A stretch of 64,000 nt of DNA from Flavobacterium gawalongense (GTDB taxonomy: Bacteria > Bacteroidota > Bacteroidia > Flavobacteriales > Flavobacteriaceae): NCBI RefSeq assembly GCF_007097265.1, contig NZ_VJZP01000008.1:62001-126000 (forward strand). Direction: 5' to 3'. Below the pieces are notes generated by a model, which was not told the DNA's origin, did not search any database, and was given only the letters and a program-made list of their open reading frames with translations. Shown in pieces: positions 33,427 through 43,289 of the stretch (positions are counted from its first letter, which is position 1; every line of letters begins with the position of its first letter). Made by a program: the position numbers and the translations under genes.

Positions 33427-33882
33427 TTATTTTTGCTTTTTTATTCCATATAGATATAAGGAATGGTTTGTGATTTCTATATCGAATATTTCTTCGATTG
33501 TTTTTTTGATACTTTGAATTCTAGGATCACAAAACTCGATTACTTCGCCAGTATCGGTCATGATAATATGATCGTGCTGTTTGTCAAAGTATGATTTTTC
33601 GTAATGTGCCTGATTTTGTCCAAATTGGTGTTTACGGACTAAAGCGCAGTCCAATAGCAATTCAATAGTATTGTAAAGCGTTGCTCTACTGACACGATAG
33701 TTTTTATTTTTCATTTTGATATAAAGATTTTCTACATCAAAATGTTCTTCACTATCGTATATTTCCTGAAGGATAGCATAACGCTCAGGAGTTTTGCGAT
33801 GTCCTTTTTTTTCAAGATACATTGTAAATACATTTTTTACAATTTCTTGGTTTTTGGTGTTATCTGTGGAAATGAGTGTCAT
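33427..33882 (-). CDS. Fur family metalloregulator
   Basis: 151 residues. Winged helix (about 20-85) includes [16 protein letters not shown] and [12 protein letters not shown]; the dimer domain holds metal ligands in [28 protein letters not shown]. The CXXC pairs that hold structural zinc in E. coli Fur and PerR are replaced (TDTG) or absent. The -7 box ends 7 bases before the ATG, so the mRNA may be almost leaderless. Iron repression is likely, but zinc or peroxide sensing cannot be excluded. Confidence 0.88.
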   Translation of the reverse strand: MTLISTDNTKNQEIVKNVFTMYLEKKGHRKTPERYAILQEIYDSEEHFDVENLYIKMKNKNYRVSRATLYNTIELLLDCALVRKHQFGQNQAHYEKSYFDKQHDHIIMTDTGEVIEFCDPRIQSIKKTIEEIFDIEITNHSLYLYGIKKQK

Positions 33883-33889
33883 ATGCTGG

Positions 33890-33897
33890 CAAAGATA
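33890..33897 (-). promoter_or_regulatory. -7 box of fur-purA
   Basis: Minus strand TATCTTTG followed by C. With the ATG only 7 bases further on, transcription would begin at or next to the start codon. Confidence 0.55.
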
Positions 33898-34001
33898 AAT
33901 TTTTTAGTTTAAAGTTTAAAGTTTCAGGTTTGTTTAGTTTTAAGTTTTTTTAGTCTCAAGCGAGTAATCTGAAGCCTGAAACAAAAAAACTCGAAACTTT
34001 T

Positions 34002-36224
34002 CTAAGTTTTATAAACTCTTGTGACCTTATCGATTCCGTCAATTTTTTTAATATTATTGATCATTTTTTTCAAAATTGTATTATTTTGAACAATTACCGT
34101 CACTTGACCATGAAATATTCCTGCATCTGTATTCAACGAAATGCTCTGAATATTAACATGCATATTGTTTGAAATCACTTTTGTTAACTGGTTCGTAAGC
34201 CCTAAAACATCCATTCCAGTTATGTTTATTATGGCTTTGAATTCTTCTTGTGAAGAGTCAATCCATTTGGCAGTCATTATTCTGTAAGCATAGTTGGATT
34301 GCATTCCAATGGCATTTGGACAATCTTTTTTATGCACTTTTATCCCTTCGTTGATGGTTACAAATCCAAATACATCATCTCCAGGAATCGGATTACAGCA
34401 AGGGGATAATTTGTAATCCAGTTTGTCATGTTCCTTTCCAAAAACAAGTAAATCATAGTTACTGCTTATTATTGGTTTATGAATATCTTCATCGGCTGTA
34501 CTACTTGCGGAACGTTTTATTTTATTTTTGAAAAAATTAATAAAAGTGTTACTTTTTTGAGCAGCATAATCTTTGAGTTGCTGATTTTCTATGGCGCCAA
34601 TTCCCACTCTGTAAAATAAATCTAAACTCGTTTTTAATTTGAAAAAGTTAACCAATTCATTAACAACGGATTCGTTTAAAGTTATTTTTAAATGTTTTAA
34701 CTTTCGGGTAAGTATTTCTTTTCCTTCTTCGCCAATTTTCTTGGTGTTTTCGTTTAAAACGTTTTTAATTTTCGTTTTTGCTCTCGAAGTCGTTACATAA
34801 TCGAGCCAGTTAGAAGTCGGTTTTTGATGTTGTGAGGTGATAACTTCAATTTGATCCCCGCTTTTTAATTCGAAGTTCAAAGGAACTAATTTGCCATTGA
34901 CACGCGTTCCTCTGGTGCGAATTCCTATTTCGGAGTGAATGCTGAAAGCAAAATCTAGTGAAGTTGCTCCTTTAGGCAATGATTTTATTTCCCCTTTTGG
35001 AGTAAAGACAAAGATTTCTTTTGAATATAAATTCATTTTGAAATCTTCCACAAAATCTACCGCGTTGGTTTCTGAACTTTCTAAGGCTTCTTTTAGTAAA
35101 TTCAGCCACACATCCAGTTCACTTTCCTCAGTAGCTCCATTTTTATATTTGTAATGTGCAGCGTATCCTTTTTCTGCAATTTCATCCATACGTTCGCTTC
35201 GTACCTGAACTTCTACCCAGCGGCCTTTTGGTCCCATAACGGTAATGTGCAGGGCTTCATAACCAGTAGATTTAGGCGAAGAAATCCAATCCCGTAAACG
35301 ACTGGGACTCGGTCTGTAATAATCAGTTACTATGGAATAGATTTTCCAAGCAAGGAATTTTTCTTCGTGCGGAGTTGATTTATATACGATGCGAAGTGCA
35401 AACTTATCATAAACTTCATCGAAGCTTACGTTTTGCGCTTTCATTTTTCTGCGAATGGAGTAAATGGATTTTGGACGACCTTTTATGACATAATCGATTC
35501 CTTCAGCATCCAATGCTGTTTTTAACACATCTGAAATATCTTTTATATAGGCATCCTGTTCTTCTTTGGTCTCTTTTATTTTACTTACAATTTCATTGTA
35601 AATGGCAGGTTCCGTATATTTTAATCCTAAATCTTCGAGTTTTGTTTTAATGTTGTATAGACCCAATCGGTGTGCTAATGGGGCATATATGTATAAAGTT
35701 TCAGATGCAATTTTGGTTTGTTTGTCTTCTTGCATCGAATCCATCGTTTGCATATTGTGCAAACGATCGGCTAATTTTATAAGAATTACACGTACATCAT
35801 CATTGAGGGTTAATATCATTTTACGGAAGTTTTCCGCTTGTATTGAGGCATTTAAATCCTTTTGCACCATTGAAATTTTTGTCAATCCATCAACAAGTTG
35901 TGCTACTTTAGGATTGAATAAGCGTTCAATGTCTTGCACTGTCATGAGCGTATCTTCGACTACGTCGTGCAATAATGCAGCAGCAATAGACGTGGCTCCC
36001 AAACCTATTTCTGAAGCGACAATTTTTGCCACAGCAATAGGATGAAAAATGTAGGCTTCGCCTGATTTTCTTCGTTGTTCTTTATGGGCATCAACTGCAA
36101 CATCAAAAGCTTTACGGATGAGTTTTTTATCTTCATCAGTCAGGGTTTGATAACTTATGCGGAGTAGCTCTTTGTATTCTTGAGCAATTGCTTTGTTTTC
36201 TTTTTCTATATCTATTTCAATCAT
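34002..36224 (-). CDS. spoT: Bifunctional (p)ppGpp synthetase/hydrolase (RelA/SpoT)
   Basis: 740 residues from the ATG at 36224 (a TTG five codons earlier is unlikely). Order: HD hydrolase (about 45-200, ALLHDVVEDT), synthetase (about 245-360, GRPKSIYSIRRKM), TGS (about 400-460, VFTPKGEIKSLPKGATSLDFAFSIH-like segment), the conserved-cysteine region (SPCCNPIPGD) and a C-terminal ACT domain. Intact HD and synthetase motifs suggest that both activities are present. An imperfect hairpin (GTTTCAGG/CCTGAAAC) lies between its stop and fur. Confidence 0.94.
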   Translation of the reverse strand: MIEIDIEKENKAIAQEYKELLRISYQTLTDEDKKLIRKAFDVAVDAHKEQRRKSGEAYIFHPIAVAKIVASEIGLGATSIAAALLHDVVEDTLMTVQDIERLFNPKVAQLVDGLTKISMVQKDLNASIQAENFRKMILTLNDDVRVILIKLADRLHNMQTMDSMQEDKQTKIASETLYIYAPLAHRLGLYNIKTKLEDLGLKYTEPAIYNEIVSKIKETKEEQDAYIKDISDVLKTALDAEGIDYVIKGRPKSIYSIRRKMKAQNVSFDEVYDKFALRIVYKSTPHEEKFLAWKIYSIVTDYYRPSPSRLRDWISSPKSTGYEALHITVMGPKGRWVEVQVRSERMDEIAEKGYAAHYKYKNGATEESELDVWLNLLKEALESSETNAVDFVEDFKMNLYSKEIFVFTPKGEIKSLPKGATSLDFAFSIHSEIGIRTRGTRVNGKLVPLNFELKSGDQIEVITSQHQKPTSNWLDYVTTSRAKTKIKNVLNENTKKIGEEGKEILTRKLKHLKITLNESVVNELVNFFKLKTSLDLFYRVGIGAIENQQLKDYAAQKSNTFINFFKNKIKRSASSTADEDIHKPIISSNYDLLVFGKEHDKLDYKLSPCCNPIPGDDVFGFVTINEGIKVHKKDCPNAIGMQSNYAYRIMTAKWIDSSQEEFKAIINITGMDVLGLTNQLTKVISNNMHVNIQSISLNTDAGIFHGQVTVIVQNNTILKKMINNIKKIDGIDKVTRVYKT

Positions 36225-36443
36225 AACGGCATGGTTCAATTCCTAAAAATAGAAATTAGTTAGGAGATATGCAAGTAAAAAAGGTTTCTGAGGCTAAAAC
36301 CCGAAATAAAATCATTAAGATTTGTATTGGACTCTTTTGAAATCCAAATCCTGAAAATCATAACTAAAATCGGTTGATTCAGGTATTGGACTCATTTTTA
36401 GGTTAATTTATTTTTTTATTTTCTGCAATTTAAAATCTTAAAT

Positions 36444-37238
36444 CTAAAACCCTCTCTGTCTTTTGGCTTCAAAAATCAAAATCGCTGCGGCAACCGAAAC
36501 ATTCATAGAATCGATTTCGCCTTGCATTGGAATAATAATATTTTGGGTTGCTTCTTTTCTCCATTCTTCAGTCAATCCAGTGGCTTCAGTTCCCACGACC
36601 AGCGCCGTTGGCGTCGTGTAATCCTGTGTATGATAAGAGGTCGAATTTTGCAAAGTAGCACAATAAAAATTGATTTTTCTTTCTTTCAAAAAAGCAATAA
36701 TTTCCGATGTGGTTCCGGTAGCAATTTGGTTGGTAAATAAACAACCCACGCTGGAACGCACAATATTTGGATTGTATAAATCGCTTTTTGGATTGGCAAT
36801 AATTACGGCGTCCAGATTAGCAGCATCGGCAGTTCGTAATAAAGCCCCAATATTGCCTGGTTTTTCGGGCGCTTCGGCAACAAGAATCAATGGGTTTTCA
36901 GATAATTTTAAATCGGATAATTGCAACGATTTGGTTTTGGCTACAGCCAAAACACCTTCAGTAGTATCCCGATACGCCAGTTTTTGATACACTTCCTTGT
37001 TGATTTCTATCAGTTCAGCATTTTTAGATAATTGTCTGGCTTCGGCTTCGGAACAAATTTCAGGTAAAAATAATAGCGTTTCCATTTCATAACCGCCTTT
37101 AATGGCAATTGAAATTTCACGTTTTCCCTCAATTAAAAATGTTCCGGATTGTTTCCGTGCTTTTGCTTTTTCCTGCAATAACACTAAAGATTTTATAAAT
37201 GGATTTTGTATCGAAGTGATTTGTTTCAAGACTTTCAA
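36444..37238 (-). CDS. TrmH/SpoU family RNA 2'-O-methyltransferase
   Basis: 264 residues. An N-terminal substrate-binding domain (about 1-95) precedes a SPOUT knot with the family motifs NIGALLRTADAANLDAVI (about 127), LVVGTEATGLTEEW (about 213) and IPMQGEIDSMNVSVAAAIL (about 235). It methylates a ribose in rRNA or tRNA; RlmB-like specificity is plausible. It starts with TTG at 37238: no ATG is near and a -7 box lies just upstream. Confidence 0.88.
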   Translation of the reverse strand: MKVLKQITSIQNPFIKSLVLLQEKAKARKQSGTFLIEGKREISIAIKGGYEMETLLFLPEICSEAEARQLSKNAELIEINKEVYQKLAYRDTTEGVLAVAKTKSLQLSDLKLSENPLILVAEAPEKPGNIGALLRTADAANLDAVIIANPKSDLYNPNIVRSSVGCLFTNQIATGTTSEIIAFLKERKINFYCATLQNSTSYHTQDYTTPTALVVGTEATGLTEEWRKEATQNIIIPMQGEIDSMNVSVAAAILIFEAKRQRGF

Positions 37239-37256
37239 CTATTTAATTAATAGCTA

Positions 37257-37264
37257 CAAAGATA
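37257..37264 (-). promoter_or_regulatory. -7 box of the RNA methyltransferase gene
   Basis: Minus strand TATCTTTG, 19 bases from the TTG start codon; supports that start. Confidence 0.55.
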
Positions 37265-37368
37265 CATAGAGAAAATTCAGTTTTTCTTATTCGATTCGAA
37301 TATTTATTTGTCGGGAATACGTCGATTAATTATAGGTGTTTCAGGTCGGTTTCACGAGTATTTTCTTT

Positions 37369-37376
37369 ATTTTTGT
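37369..37376 (+). promoter_or_regulatory. -7 box of the TRIC-type channel gene
   Basis: TATTTTTG, 30 bases before the ATG at 37407; makes the longer frame from 37308 impossible. Confidence 0.55.
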
Positions 37377-37406
37377 CAAAATCGAAATTCAAAAATCCCA
37401 ATTCAA

Positions 37407-38009
37407 ATGTTTCATTTATTAGACATCATCGGTACGATGGCTTTTGCCATGTCAGGCGCATTGACCGCCATGAGTAAAAAACTGGATCCTTTTGGTGTGT
37501 TTATCATTGCATTTGTAACTGCGGTTGGCGGAGGAACGTTGCGGGATATCATGATTGGCAGAACGCCCGTGGGATGGATGCTGGACTTGAAGTACGTTTA
37601 TGTAATCATTATTGGCTTTGTCCTGGCCATTATTTTTAGAAAAAAATTCGACCGATTACGAACTTCTTTGTTTTTATTTGACACCATTGGATTGGGTGTT
37701 TTTACTTTAATTGGTCTTGAAAAAGGAATAAATATTGGACTTCATCCTGTTATTTGTATTGCATTAGGAACAATGACGGCCTGTTTTGGAGGCGTTATCC
37801 GCGATATTTTATGTACCGAAATACCTGTTATTTTCAGAAGGGAAATTTACGCCACGATTTGTATTTTGGGCGGAATTGTTTTTTTTCTACTTCGAAAATT
37901 GAATTTGGAGAACGATGTTTTATACTTAACAACTTCACTGGTTATCATTTCGGTTCGCTTGATGGCCGTGAAATTCAAATGGTATTTGCCCACTTTAGAA
38001 CATAAATAA
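37407..38009 (+). CDS. TRIC-type cation channel family protein (UPF0126)
   Basis: 200 residues, seven membrane helices in two UPF0126 repeats (DIIGTMAFAMSGALTAMSK..., then DTIGLGVFTLIGLEKGI...), each with a glycine-rich kinked helix (GGGTLRDIM, FGGVIRDIL). Bacterial homologues of TRIC channels conduct monovalent cations as trimers. The start at 37407 gives the normal family length. The next gene, of the surface-glycan locus, starts 35 bases later. Confidence 0.88.
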   Translation: MFHLLDIIGTMAFAMSGALTAMSKKLDPFGVFIIAFVTAVGGGTLRDIMIGRTPVGWMLDLKYVYVIIIGFVLAIIFRKKFDRLRTSLFLFDTIGLGVFTLIGLEKGINIGLHPVICIALGTMTACFGGVIRDILCTEIPVIFRREIYATICILGGIVFFLLRKLNLENDVLYLTTSLVIISVRLMAVKFKWYLPTLEHK

Positions 38010-38044
38010 AAATTGATTACTTTCACAAAGTTTAAAATCGAATA

Positions 38045-38995
38045 GTGAATAAGTACTTTGTCAAGCAATATCAGAAAACTGATTATACGAATTGGAATGC
38101 CTTTATTGGTCAGGCCAAAAATGCTACTTTCTTATTCCATCGTGATTTTATGGAATATCATAAGGATCGATTTGAGGATTTCTCGTTGATGATTTTTGAG
38201 ACTGAAAAGTTGGTTGCAGTTTTACCGGCAAATAGGGTTGGAGATGCAGTTTATTCACATCAAGGATTGACCTATGGAGGGTTGGTTTATTCCCATAAAA
38301 TTAATGGAGAAAGAGTAGAAGGGATTTTAGACTCTCTTTTAAATTTTCTTAAAGAAAATTTGATAAAATCATTTTATTTTAAACCAATTCCTTTATTTTA
38401 TTCTTCAAAAGGCAACGCTGAAATGGATTTTTTCGTGCTTAAAAAAGGAGCTTTTTTGGACAAAAAAGAAATGAATTTAGCTATTAATCTAGTGATGCCT
38501 TTAGCGATTTCAAAAAGTAAATTAAAGCATTTTAGAAAAATTGAAGGGCTTGATTTACAACTAGTAGAAGAAGCTCGGTTTGAATCTTTTTGGGAATTGG
38601 TTTTAGAGCCAAGACTATTGGAAAAATACAATGTAAAACCAGTTCACACTTTACAAGAAATCACAAAACTAAAGGAAAATTTTCCGAATAATATTAAACA
38701 ATATTCAGTGTATTATGATGATGCTATTATTGCTGGAGTGACAATTTTTGAAACCGAAAATGTTGTAAAATCACAATATGGAGCCACTTCTAAAAAAGGG
38801 GAAGAGTTAAGAGCATTGGATTTTTTATTCATTAGTTTAATAGAAAAATACAAGAGAGAAGGGAAGTTTTTTTTTGATATGGGTATCGTTAATGATGACA
38901 ATGAAAAAGGGTATCACGCAGGACTTTTGAAACAAAAAGAAGAATTAGGTTGCTCTGTTTATAGTCAGGATTTTTATAAAATGAATCTTATATGA
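38045..38995 (+). CDS. FemAB/GNAT-type acyltransferase
   Basis: 316 residues, GTG start. Contains two GNAT-like halves; the second half carries [30 protein letters not shown] and [28 protein letters not shown], the pattern of FemAB-like proteins (acyl or aminoacyl transfer to cell-wall or sugar amines). The last four bases overlap the aminotransferase start (ATGA), so they are translationally coupled. It may acylate the amino sugar made by the neighbours; this is inference. Confidence 0.7.
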   Translation: MNKYFVKQYQKTDYTNWNAFIGQAKNATFLFHRDFMEYHKDRFEDFSLMIFETEKLVAVLPANRVGDAVYSHQGLTYGGLVYSHKINGERVEGILDSLLNFLKENLIKSFYFKPIPLFYSSKGNAEMDFFVLKKGAFLDKKEMNLAINLVMPLAISKSKLKHFRKIEGLDLQLVEEARFESFWELVLEPRLLEKYNVKPVHTLQEITKLKENFPNNIKQYSVYYDDAIIAGVTIFETENVVKSQYGATSKKGEELRALDFLFISLIEKYKREGKFFFDMGIVNDDNEKGYHAGLLKQKEELGCSVYSQDFYKMNLI

Positions 38996-40104
38996 TACCA
39001 TTTCTTGATTTAAAAAAAATAAACGAGTCTTATGAAACCGCTTTTCAAGAAAAATTGAAATCGGTTTTAGAAACGGGTCGGTATATTTTAGGGAATGAAG
39101 TCAAAGAATTTGAAACCAATTTTGCCAAGTATTGCGGAACAGCATATTGTATCGGAACAGGAAATGGTTTTGATGCTTTAGTTCTGATTTTTAAAGCCTA
39201 CATTCAACTCGGAAAATTACAAAAAGGCGATGAAGTTATTGTTCCAGCAAACACTTACATTGCCAGTATTCTAGCTATTTTACAAGCAGATTTAATTCCT
39301 GTTTTAGTCGAGCCAAGGCTGGAAACCTACAACATCAATCCTGATTTAATGTTAGAAAAAATTACTTCGAAAACAAAAGCAATTTTAGCGGTTCATCTTT
39401 ACGGACAACTGGCTGAAATGGATGCGATAAATGAAATTGCTGTTGCAAATGATTTACTGGTTATTGAAGATGCGGCTCAGGCTCATGGAACAATCAGAAA
39501 TCAAGAATCAAAAATCAAGAATCAAAAATCAAGCGTAGCGTATAGTTTTTATCCCGGAAAAAATTTGGGAGCATTAGGTGATGGCGGTGCTGTTACCACA
39601 AATGATTCTGAATTGGCCAAAACCATTCAGTCGCTTAGAAATTATGGTTCAGAAACGAAATATCACAATGATCATATTGGTGTAAATTCAAGACTGGACG
39701 AATTACAAGCCGCTTTTCTGAATGTAAAATTACCCAATTTAGACACTGAAAATGAAAAGCGAAGAGTAATTGCTAAACGCTATTTATCTGAAATTAATAA
39801 TGATAAAATAATTCTTCCAACAGTGTCATTGCGAGGAACGAAGCAATCTAATCATGTTTTTCATTTGTTTGTTATTCGAACGCAAAACAGAACCAATTTA
39901 CAAGACTATTTATATCAAAATGGTATCCAAACGGTAATACACTATCCCATTCCGCCACACAATCAAAAAGCTTTGTCATTATGGAACCATTTGTCTTTTC
40001 CTATTACCCAAAAAATTCATGATGAAGTGTTGAGTTTGCCTATAAGCCCAGTTTTGACAATGGATGAGGTATGTTTTGTTATTGCTGTTTTAAATAAATA
40101 TTAA
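38992..40104 (+). CDS. DegT/DnrJ/EryC1 sugar aminotransferase (FdtB/QdtB-like)
   Basis: PLP-dependent aminotransferase of nucleotide sugars, 370 residues. The Schiff-base lysine is in [17 protein letters not shown] (about 183-199); [10 protein letters not shown] binds PLP. With the FdtA-type isomerase at 44401 it would make a dTDP-3-amino-3,6-dideoxyhexose. Two stretches are foreign: residues encoded by a 14-nt tandem repeat (39498-39533) and by a palindromic repeat (39825-39849). Neither breaks the frame. Confidence 0.88.
   Translation: MIPFLDLKKINESYETAFQEKLKSVLETGRYILGNEVKEFETNFAKYCGTAYCIGTGNGFDALVLIFKAYIQLGKLQKGDEVIVPANTYIASILAILQADLIPVLVEPRLETYNINPDLMLEKITSKTKAILAVHLYGQLAEMDAINEIAVANDLLVIEDAAQAHGTIRNQESKIKNQKSSVAYSFYPGKNLGALGDGGAVTTNDSELAKTIQSLRNYGSETKYHNDHIGVNSRLDELQAAFLNVKLPNLDTENEKRRVIAKRYLSEINNDKIILPTVSLRGTKQSNHVFHLFVIRTQNRTNLQDYLYQNGIQTVIHYPIPPHNQKALSLWNHLSFPITQKIHDEVLSLPISPVLTMDEVCFVIAVLNKY
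39498..39533 (+). repeat. 14-nt tandem repeat inside the aminotransferase gene
   Basis: AAATCAAGAATCAA occurs 2.6 times in tandem and encodes [16 protein letters not shown] residues. The same sort of AATCAAAAATC string is common in intergenic Flavobacterium DNA. Confidence 0.75.
39825..39849 (+). repeat. GCGAGGAACGAAGCAATC repeat inside the aminotransferase gene
   Basis: The 25 bases from 39825 (GTCATTGCGAGGAACGAAGC then AATCT) are a dispersed bacterial repeat known to be translated as SLRGTKQS in many proteins; here it encodes just that, between LPTV and NHVFHLF. Confidence 0.75.
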
Positions 40105-40107
40105 ATA

Positions 40108-41595
40108 GTGTCTGATAGTAAAACGTCATATCATCAAATTGTAAAAACGACCTCGCTTTTTGGCGGAGTTCAATTTCTCACTATTATTATTTCTATAATT
40201 CGTACCAAATTAATTGCCGTCTTTATTGGTCCTACGGGAATGGGAATTGTTTCTTTATTGAATTCGGCTATCAATATTATTGGTGGCGTTACAAACTTAG
40301 GGATTGAAACCAGTGGTGTAAAACATATTTCGAGTAATTATAAAAATAATGACTTAAAAAATGTTTCGACCCTTGTTGCAATAGTAAAAAAACTGACATT
40401 AGCAACCGGAATTTTAGGATGTATAGTTGCTATCATTTTTTCTCGTTGGTTAAGTCAATTAACTTTTGGGAATTCAAATCATATCTTTTCGTTTGTTTTT
40501 ATTTCGATTACCTTGTTATTTAGGCAATTAATGATAGGACAATTGGTCGTTTTACAGGGTCTAAGGAGAATGAAGCTTTTGGCGAAAGCCAATTTTTACG
40601 GAAATTCATTTGGGTTGTTATTTTCAATTCCATTGTACTATTATTACCGAATTGACGCAATAGTTCCCTCAATTATTGTCGCTTCATTAGCATCATTGTT
40701 GTTTTCTTTTTATTATTCGAAAAAGATACAATTCGAAAAAATTATAGTTTCCAATAAACAATTAACCACCGCAGGAAAAAGCATAATTAAACTAGGAATA
40801 CTATTGACATTAAGTGGTTTGTTGACTTTGGTGACAACATATTTAATTCAAATTTATGTTGGAAAACAGGGAGGTATTGAACAAGTTGGGTTTTATAATG
40901 CGGGTTTTACCTTGTTGAATTCTTATGTTGGAATAATTTTCACGGCAATGAGTACCGATTATTTTCCAAGATTAGCTTCAATTAGTGATGAGAATGAAAA
41001 AGTCAGAACCAGTGTTATTCAGCAATCTTTCATTTCGATTCTGATTATAACACCTATAATAATTCTGTTTTTAACGTTGATTCCGCTTATCGTGAAAATT
41101 ATTTACACTCCAGCTTTCATTTCTATTATCCCAATGGTTTGTTTTGGAATATTGGCGATGTTGTTTAAAGCGGTTTCCTGGTCGATGGGTTATATTTTGA
41201 TTGCCAAAGGAGATTCGAAAATGTTCATGAAAACCGCTGTTGGTTTCAATATCATATCTTTATTTTTAAATGTTTTAGGATATTATTATTATGGATTAGA
41301 AGGACTTGGATTTAGTTTTTTTGTCTATTATTTGATTCATTTTTTTGGTTTAAAAATAATTACTAAAAAAAGATATGATTTTTATTTTGACAATGATTTT
41401 TATAAAATATATTTAATTTGCATCCTAATGTGTATAGCGACTTTTTTGTTTCGATACATTCCGGATCCAATTTTAAAGTACAGTTTAATGTCAGCAATGG
41501 TACTAATTTCGTTTGTTTTTGTTTTATTTCAAATGAATAAAATGATGGAATTAAAGGGGTTGTTCAATGCTATAATTAAGAGAAAGAATGATTGA
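40108..41595 (+). CDS. Wzx-type O-antigen/polysaccharide flippase
   Basis: 495 residues, GTG start, about 14 membrane helices (MATE/MVF-like fold), opening KTTSLFGGVQFLTIIISIIRTKLIAVFIGPTG in the usual manner of Wzx proteins. It should move lipid-linked oligosaccharide across the inner membrane. It begins 3 bases after the aminotransferase stop and overlaps the next gene by 8 bases, so it belongs to one operon. Confidence 0.88.
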   Translation: MSDSKTSYHQIVKTTSLFGGVQFLTIIISIIRTKLIAVFIGPTGMGIVSLLNSAINIIGGVTNLGIETSGVKHISSNYKNNDLKNVSTLVAIVKKLTLATGILGCIVAIIFSRWLSQLTFGNSNHIFSFVFISITLLFRQLMIGQLVVLQGLRRMKLLAKANFYGNSFGLLFSIPLYYYYRIDAIVPSIIVASLASLLFSFYYSKKIQFEKIIVSNKQLTTAGKSIIKLGILLTLSGLLTLVTTYLIQIYVGKQGGIEQVGFYNAGFTLLNSYVGIIFTAMSTDYFPRLASISDENEKVRTSVIQQSFISILIITPIIILFLTLIPLIVKIIYTPAFISIIPMVCFGILAMLFKAVSWSMGYILIAKGDSKMFMKTAVGFNIISLFLNVLGYYYYGLEGLGFSFFVYYLIHFFGLKIITKKRYDFYFDNDFYKIYLICILMCIATFLFRYIPDPILKYSLMSAMVLISFVFVLFQMNKMMELKGLFNAIIKRKND

Positions 41596-42343
41596 AATTT
41601 TAAAAAATAACTATAGAAAAGCAAGGTCAAGTTATCAAAAACTTAAATTTTATTATTCCGTAAACTGGACAAAAACGCTGTGTTTTAATTTCAAAAAATT
41701 CCCTTTGAGTATTGCCAAAAAACTTCCTGTCTTTTTTTATGGAAAAGTAAAATTTGCCTCGATAACTGGTAAAATTGAAATTAAAGGAGAAATTAAAAAA
41801 GGAATGATTGGTTTTGGACAACGGTATGAAATGAACACGCTTCACAAAGGAATTGCCGAAATTAATATTTTAGGAACTCTGGTTTTCAAGGGCCACGTTC
41901 AATTTGGTAAAGATTATTTTATCTACATTGGCGAGAATGGGTACTGTGAATTTGGTCACATGGCCTCTTTGGCTTCCAATGCTAAATTGATTTGCATGGA
42001 ACGAATTGTATTGGGTAATTATGCCCGTTTTGGTTCGGAATCTCAAATCATGGATACTAATTTCCATCAAATGATTGATACCCAAACTGGCAAAAAGTTT
42101 AAAATGACAGATCCAATTTTAATCGGAAATTACAATTACGCAGCAAGCAGAGTTACTGTCATGCAAAATACTAAAACGCCGGATTATTGTACGATAGCTT
42201 CTAATAGTTTGTGTAATACCGATTATACTTCATTTGGTTCGAATGTTTTAATAGGAGGTATTCCGGCAAAATTCATAAAAGATTCAGTTTCTAGAGATTG
42301 GGAAGGGGAAAAAACAGCGTTAGATGATTATTTAATAGTGTAG
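41588..42343 (+). CDS. Left-handed beta-helix (hexapeptide) acyltransferase
   Basis: 251 residues. The N-terminal 75 residues are basic; then hexapeptide-like turns (IEIKGEIKKGMIGFGQ, INILGTLVFKGHVQFG, IGENGYCEFGHMASLASNAKL, IVLGNYARFGSES, ILIGNYNYAASRVTVMQ, and IGGIPAKFIKD at the end) follow, as in NeuD/WbbJ/Wcaf-type O-acetyltransferases. It overlaps wzx by 8 bases. It could acetylate a sugar or the amino group introduced by the aminotransferase. It is convergent with the next gene with a single base between the stops. Confidence 0.75.
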   Translation: MIEILKNNYRKARSSYQKLKFYYSVNWTKTLCFNFKKFPLSIAKKLPVFFYGKVKFASITGKIEIKGEIKKGMIGFGQRYEMNTLHKGIAEINILGTLVFKGHVQFGKDYFIYIGENGYCEFGHMASLASNAKLICMERIVLGNYARFGSESQIMDTNFHQMIDTQTGKKFKMTDPILIGNYNYAASRVTVMQNTKTPDYCTIASNSLCNTDYTSFGSNVLIGGIPAKFIKDSVSRDWEGEKTALDDYLIV

Positions 42344-42344
42344 T

Positions 42345-43244
42345 TTATGAAATCAGTAAATGGAATATCAGCTTAATTTCCAGAATAATATACTTCAATA
42401 ATAATGCGCTGTTTGAAGTTTTATATGCTAGAATCATCTCAAAATGAATGCGTTTCAAAATAGCTTTATTCTCTTTTTTTGTTTCATTCAGCCCAATGGC
42501 TTTTTTTAATATCAAATACGTGGAGTGATTGATTTTTTTTGCTCTGGAATCATTTTTCTTAAAAAAATCCGTTCCTAAAGAATTCATGACTATCCTTTTC
42601 TGGATTAGGATTTCATCGATAAAATCAAAGTCATAAACTCGGGAAGCACGAATCCAAAAATCCAAATCCTCGTAAGCCAGTGTTTCGTCATAACCATTTA
42701 AATGATCAAATACCGATTTTTTTACCATCGAAGAAACCGAACAAATGCTATCTCCACCAGAAAGAACTGATTCATAAATGTCACCCGTTATTCTCTCGGT
42801 AATTACTTTTTTAGAATGATCCACAGGGAAATAATGAGAGTCAAATGCGCCGTTTTCAGTAATTAAAGAGGTATTTCCATATACAATTCCAAGATTTTTA
42901 TACGATGTATTCTTGAAAGCATTCACTTGTGAAGTAACACAATTGGGCAATAAAACATCATCGGCAGCCAAGTCAATAATGAATTCTCCTTTAGCTCTTT
43001 TTAAAGCTTTGTTGAATGATTTTGTATTTCCCAAATTAGTTTCATTCGCAATAAACAGAATTTCGGGATGATCAATACCCCATTTTTCGATTACTATTTT
43101 AGAATTATCGGTACTGTAATCGTCAACAATAATGAGCTCTACAGCAGGGTAATCCAGATTGATAACAGAAAATAAACTCTCCAAGACATATTCTTCCTGG
43201 TTGTAACACAAGCAAATAATGGTAACCAGTGGATTGTCTTGCAT
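42345..43244 (-). CDS. Family 2 glycosyltransferase
   Basis: 299 residues, GT-A fold. Opens LVTIICLCYNQEEYVLESLFSV, UDP-binding VDDYSTDNS, and metal-binding ADD in IDLAADDVLLPN (about 96-107), with DLDFWIRASRVYDF near 194. It adds a sugar to a lipid-linked or surface acceptor; donor unknown. It is encoded against the direction of the locus, facing 42343, and divergent from the next GT4 gene. Confidence 0.87.
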   Translation of the reverse strand: MQDNPLVTIICLCYNQEEYVLESLFSVINLDYPAVELIIVDDYSTDNSKIVIEKWGIDHPEILFIANETNLGNTKSFNKALKRAKGEFIIDLAADDVLLPNCVTSQVNAFKNTSYKNLGIVYGNTSLITENGAFDSHYFPVDHSKKVITERITGDIYESVLSGGDSICSVSSMVKKSVFDHLNGYDETLAYEDLDFWIRASRVYDFDFIDEILIQKRIVMNSLGTDFFKKNDSRAKKINHSTYLILKKAIGLNETKKENKAILKRIHFEMILAYKTSNSALLLKYIILEIKLIFHLLIS

Positions 43245-43259
43245 ATTTTTTAAAAGAGT

Positions 43260-43267
43260 TATATTTG
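43260..43267 (+). promoter_or_regulatory. -7 box of the second glycan operon
   Basis: TATATTTG, 22 bases before the ATG at 43290; drives GT4-fdtA-GT4. A TTG 23 bases upstream may be the -33 box. Confidence 0.5.
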
Positions 43268-43289
43268 ATACGAAAATAACAAATCGATA

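Noticed and set aside
35602..36045. 147-residue reading frame antisense to spoT
   Set aside because: Overlaps the HD domain of an intact spoT; cysteine- and serine-rich composition unlike neighbouring proteins.
36322..36394. Repeated GTATTGGACTC between spoT and the RNA methyltransferase gene
   Set aside because: An 11-base direct repeat occurring twice in AT-rich DNA; too short to assign meaning.
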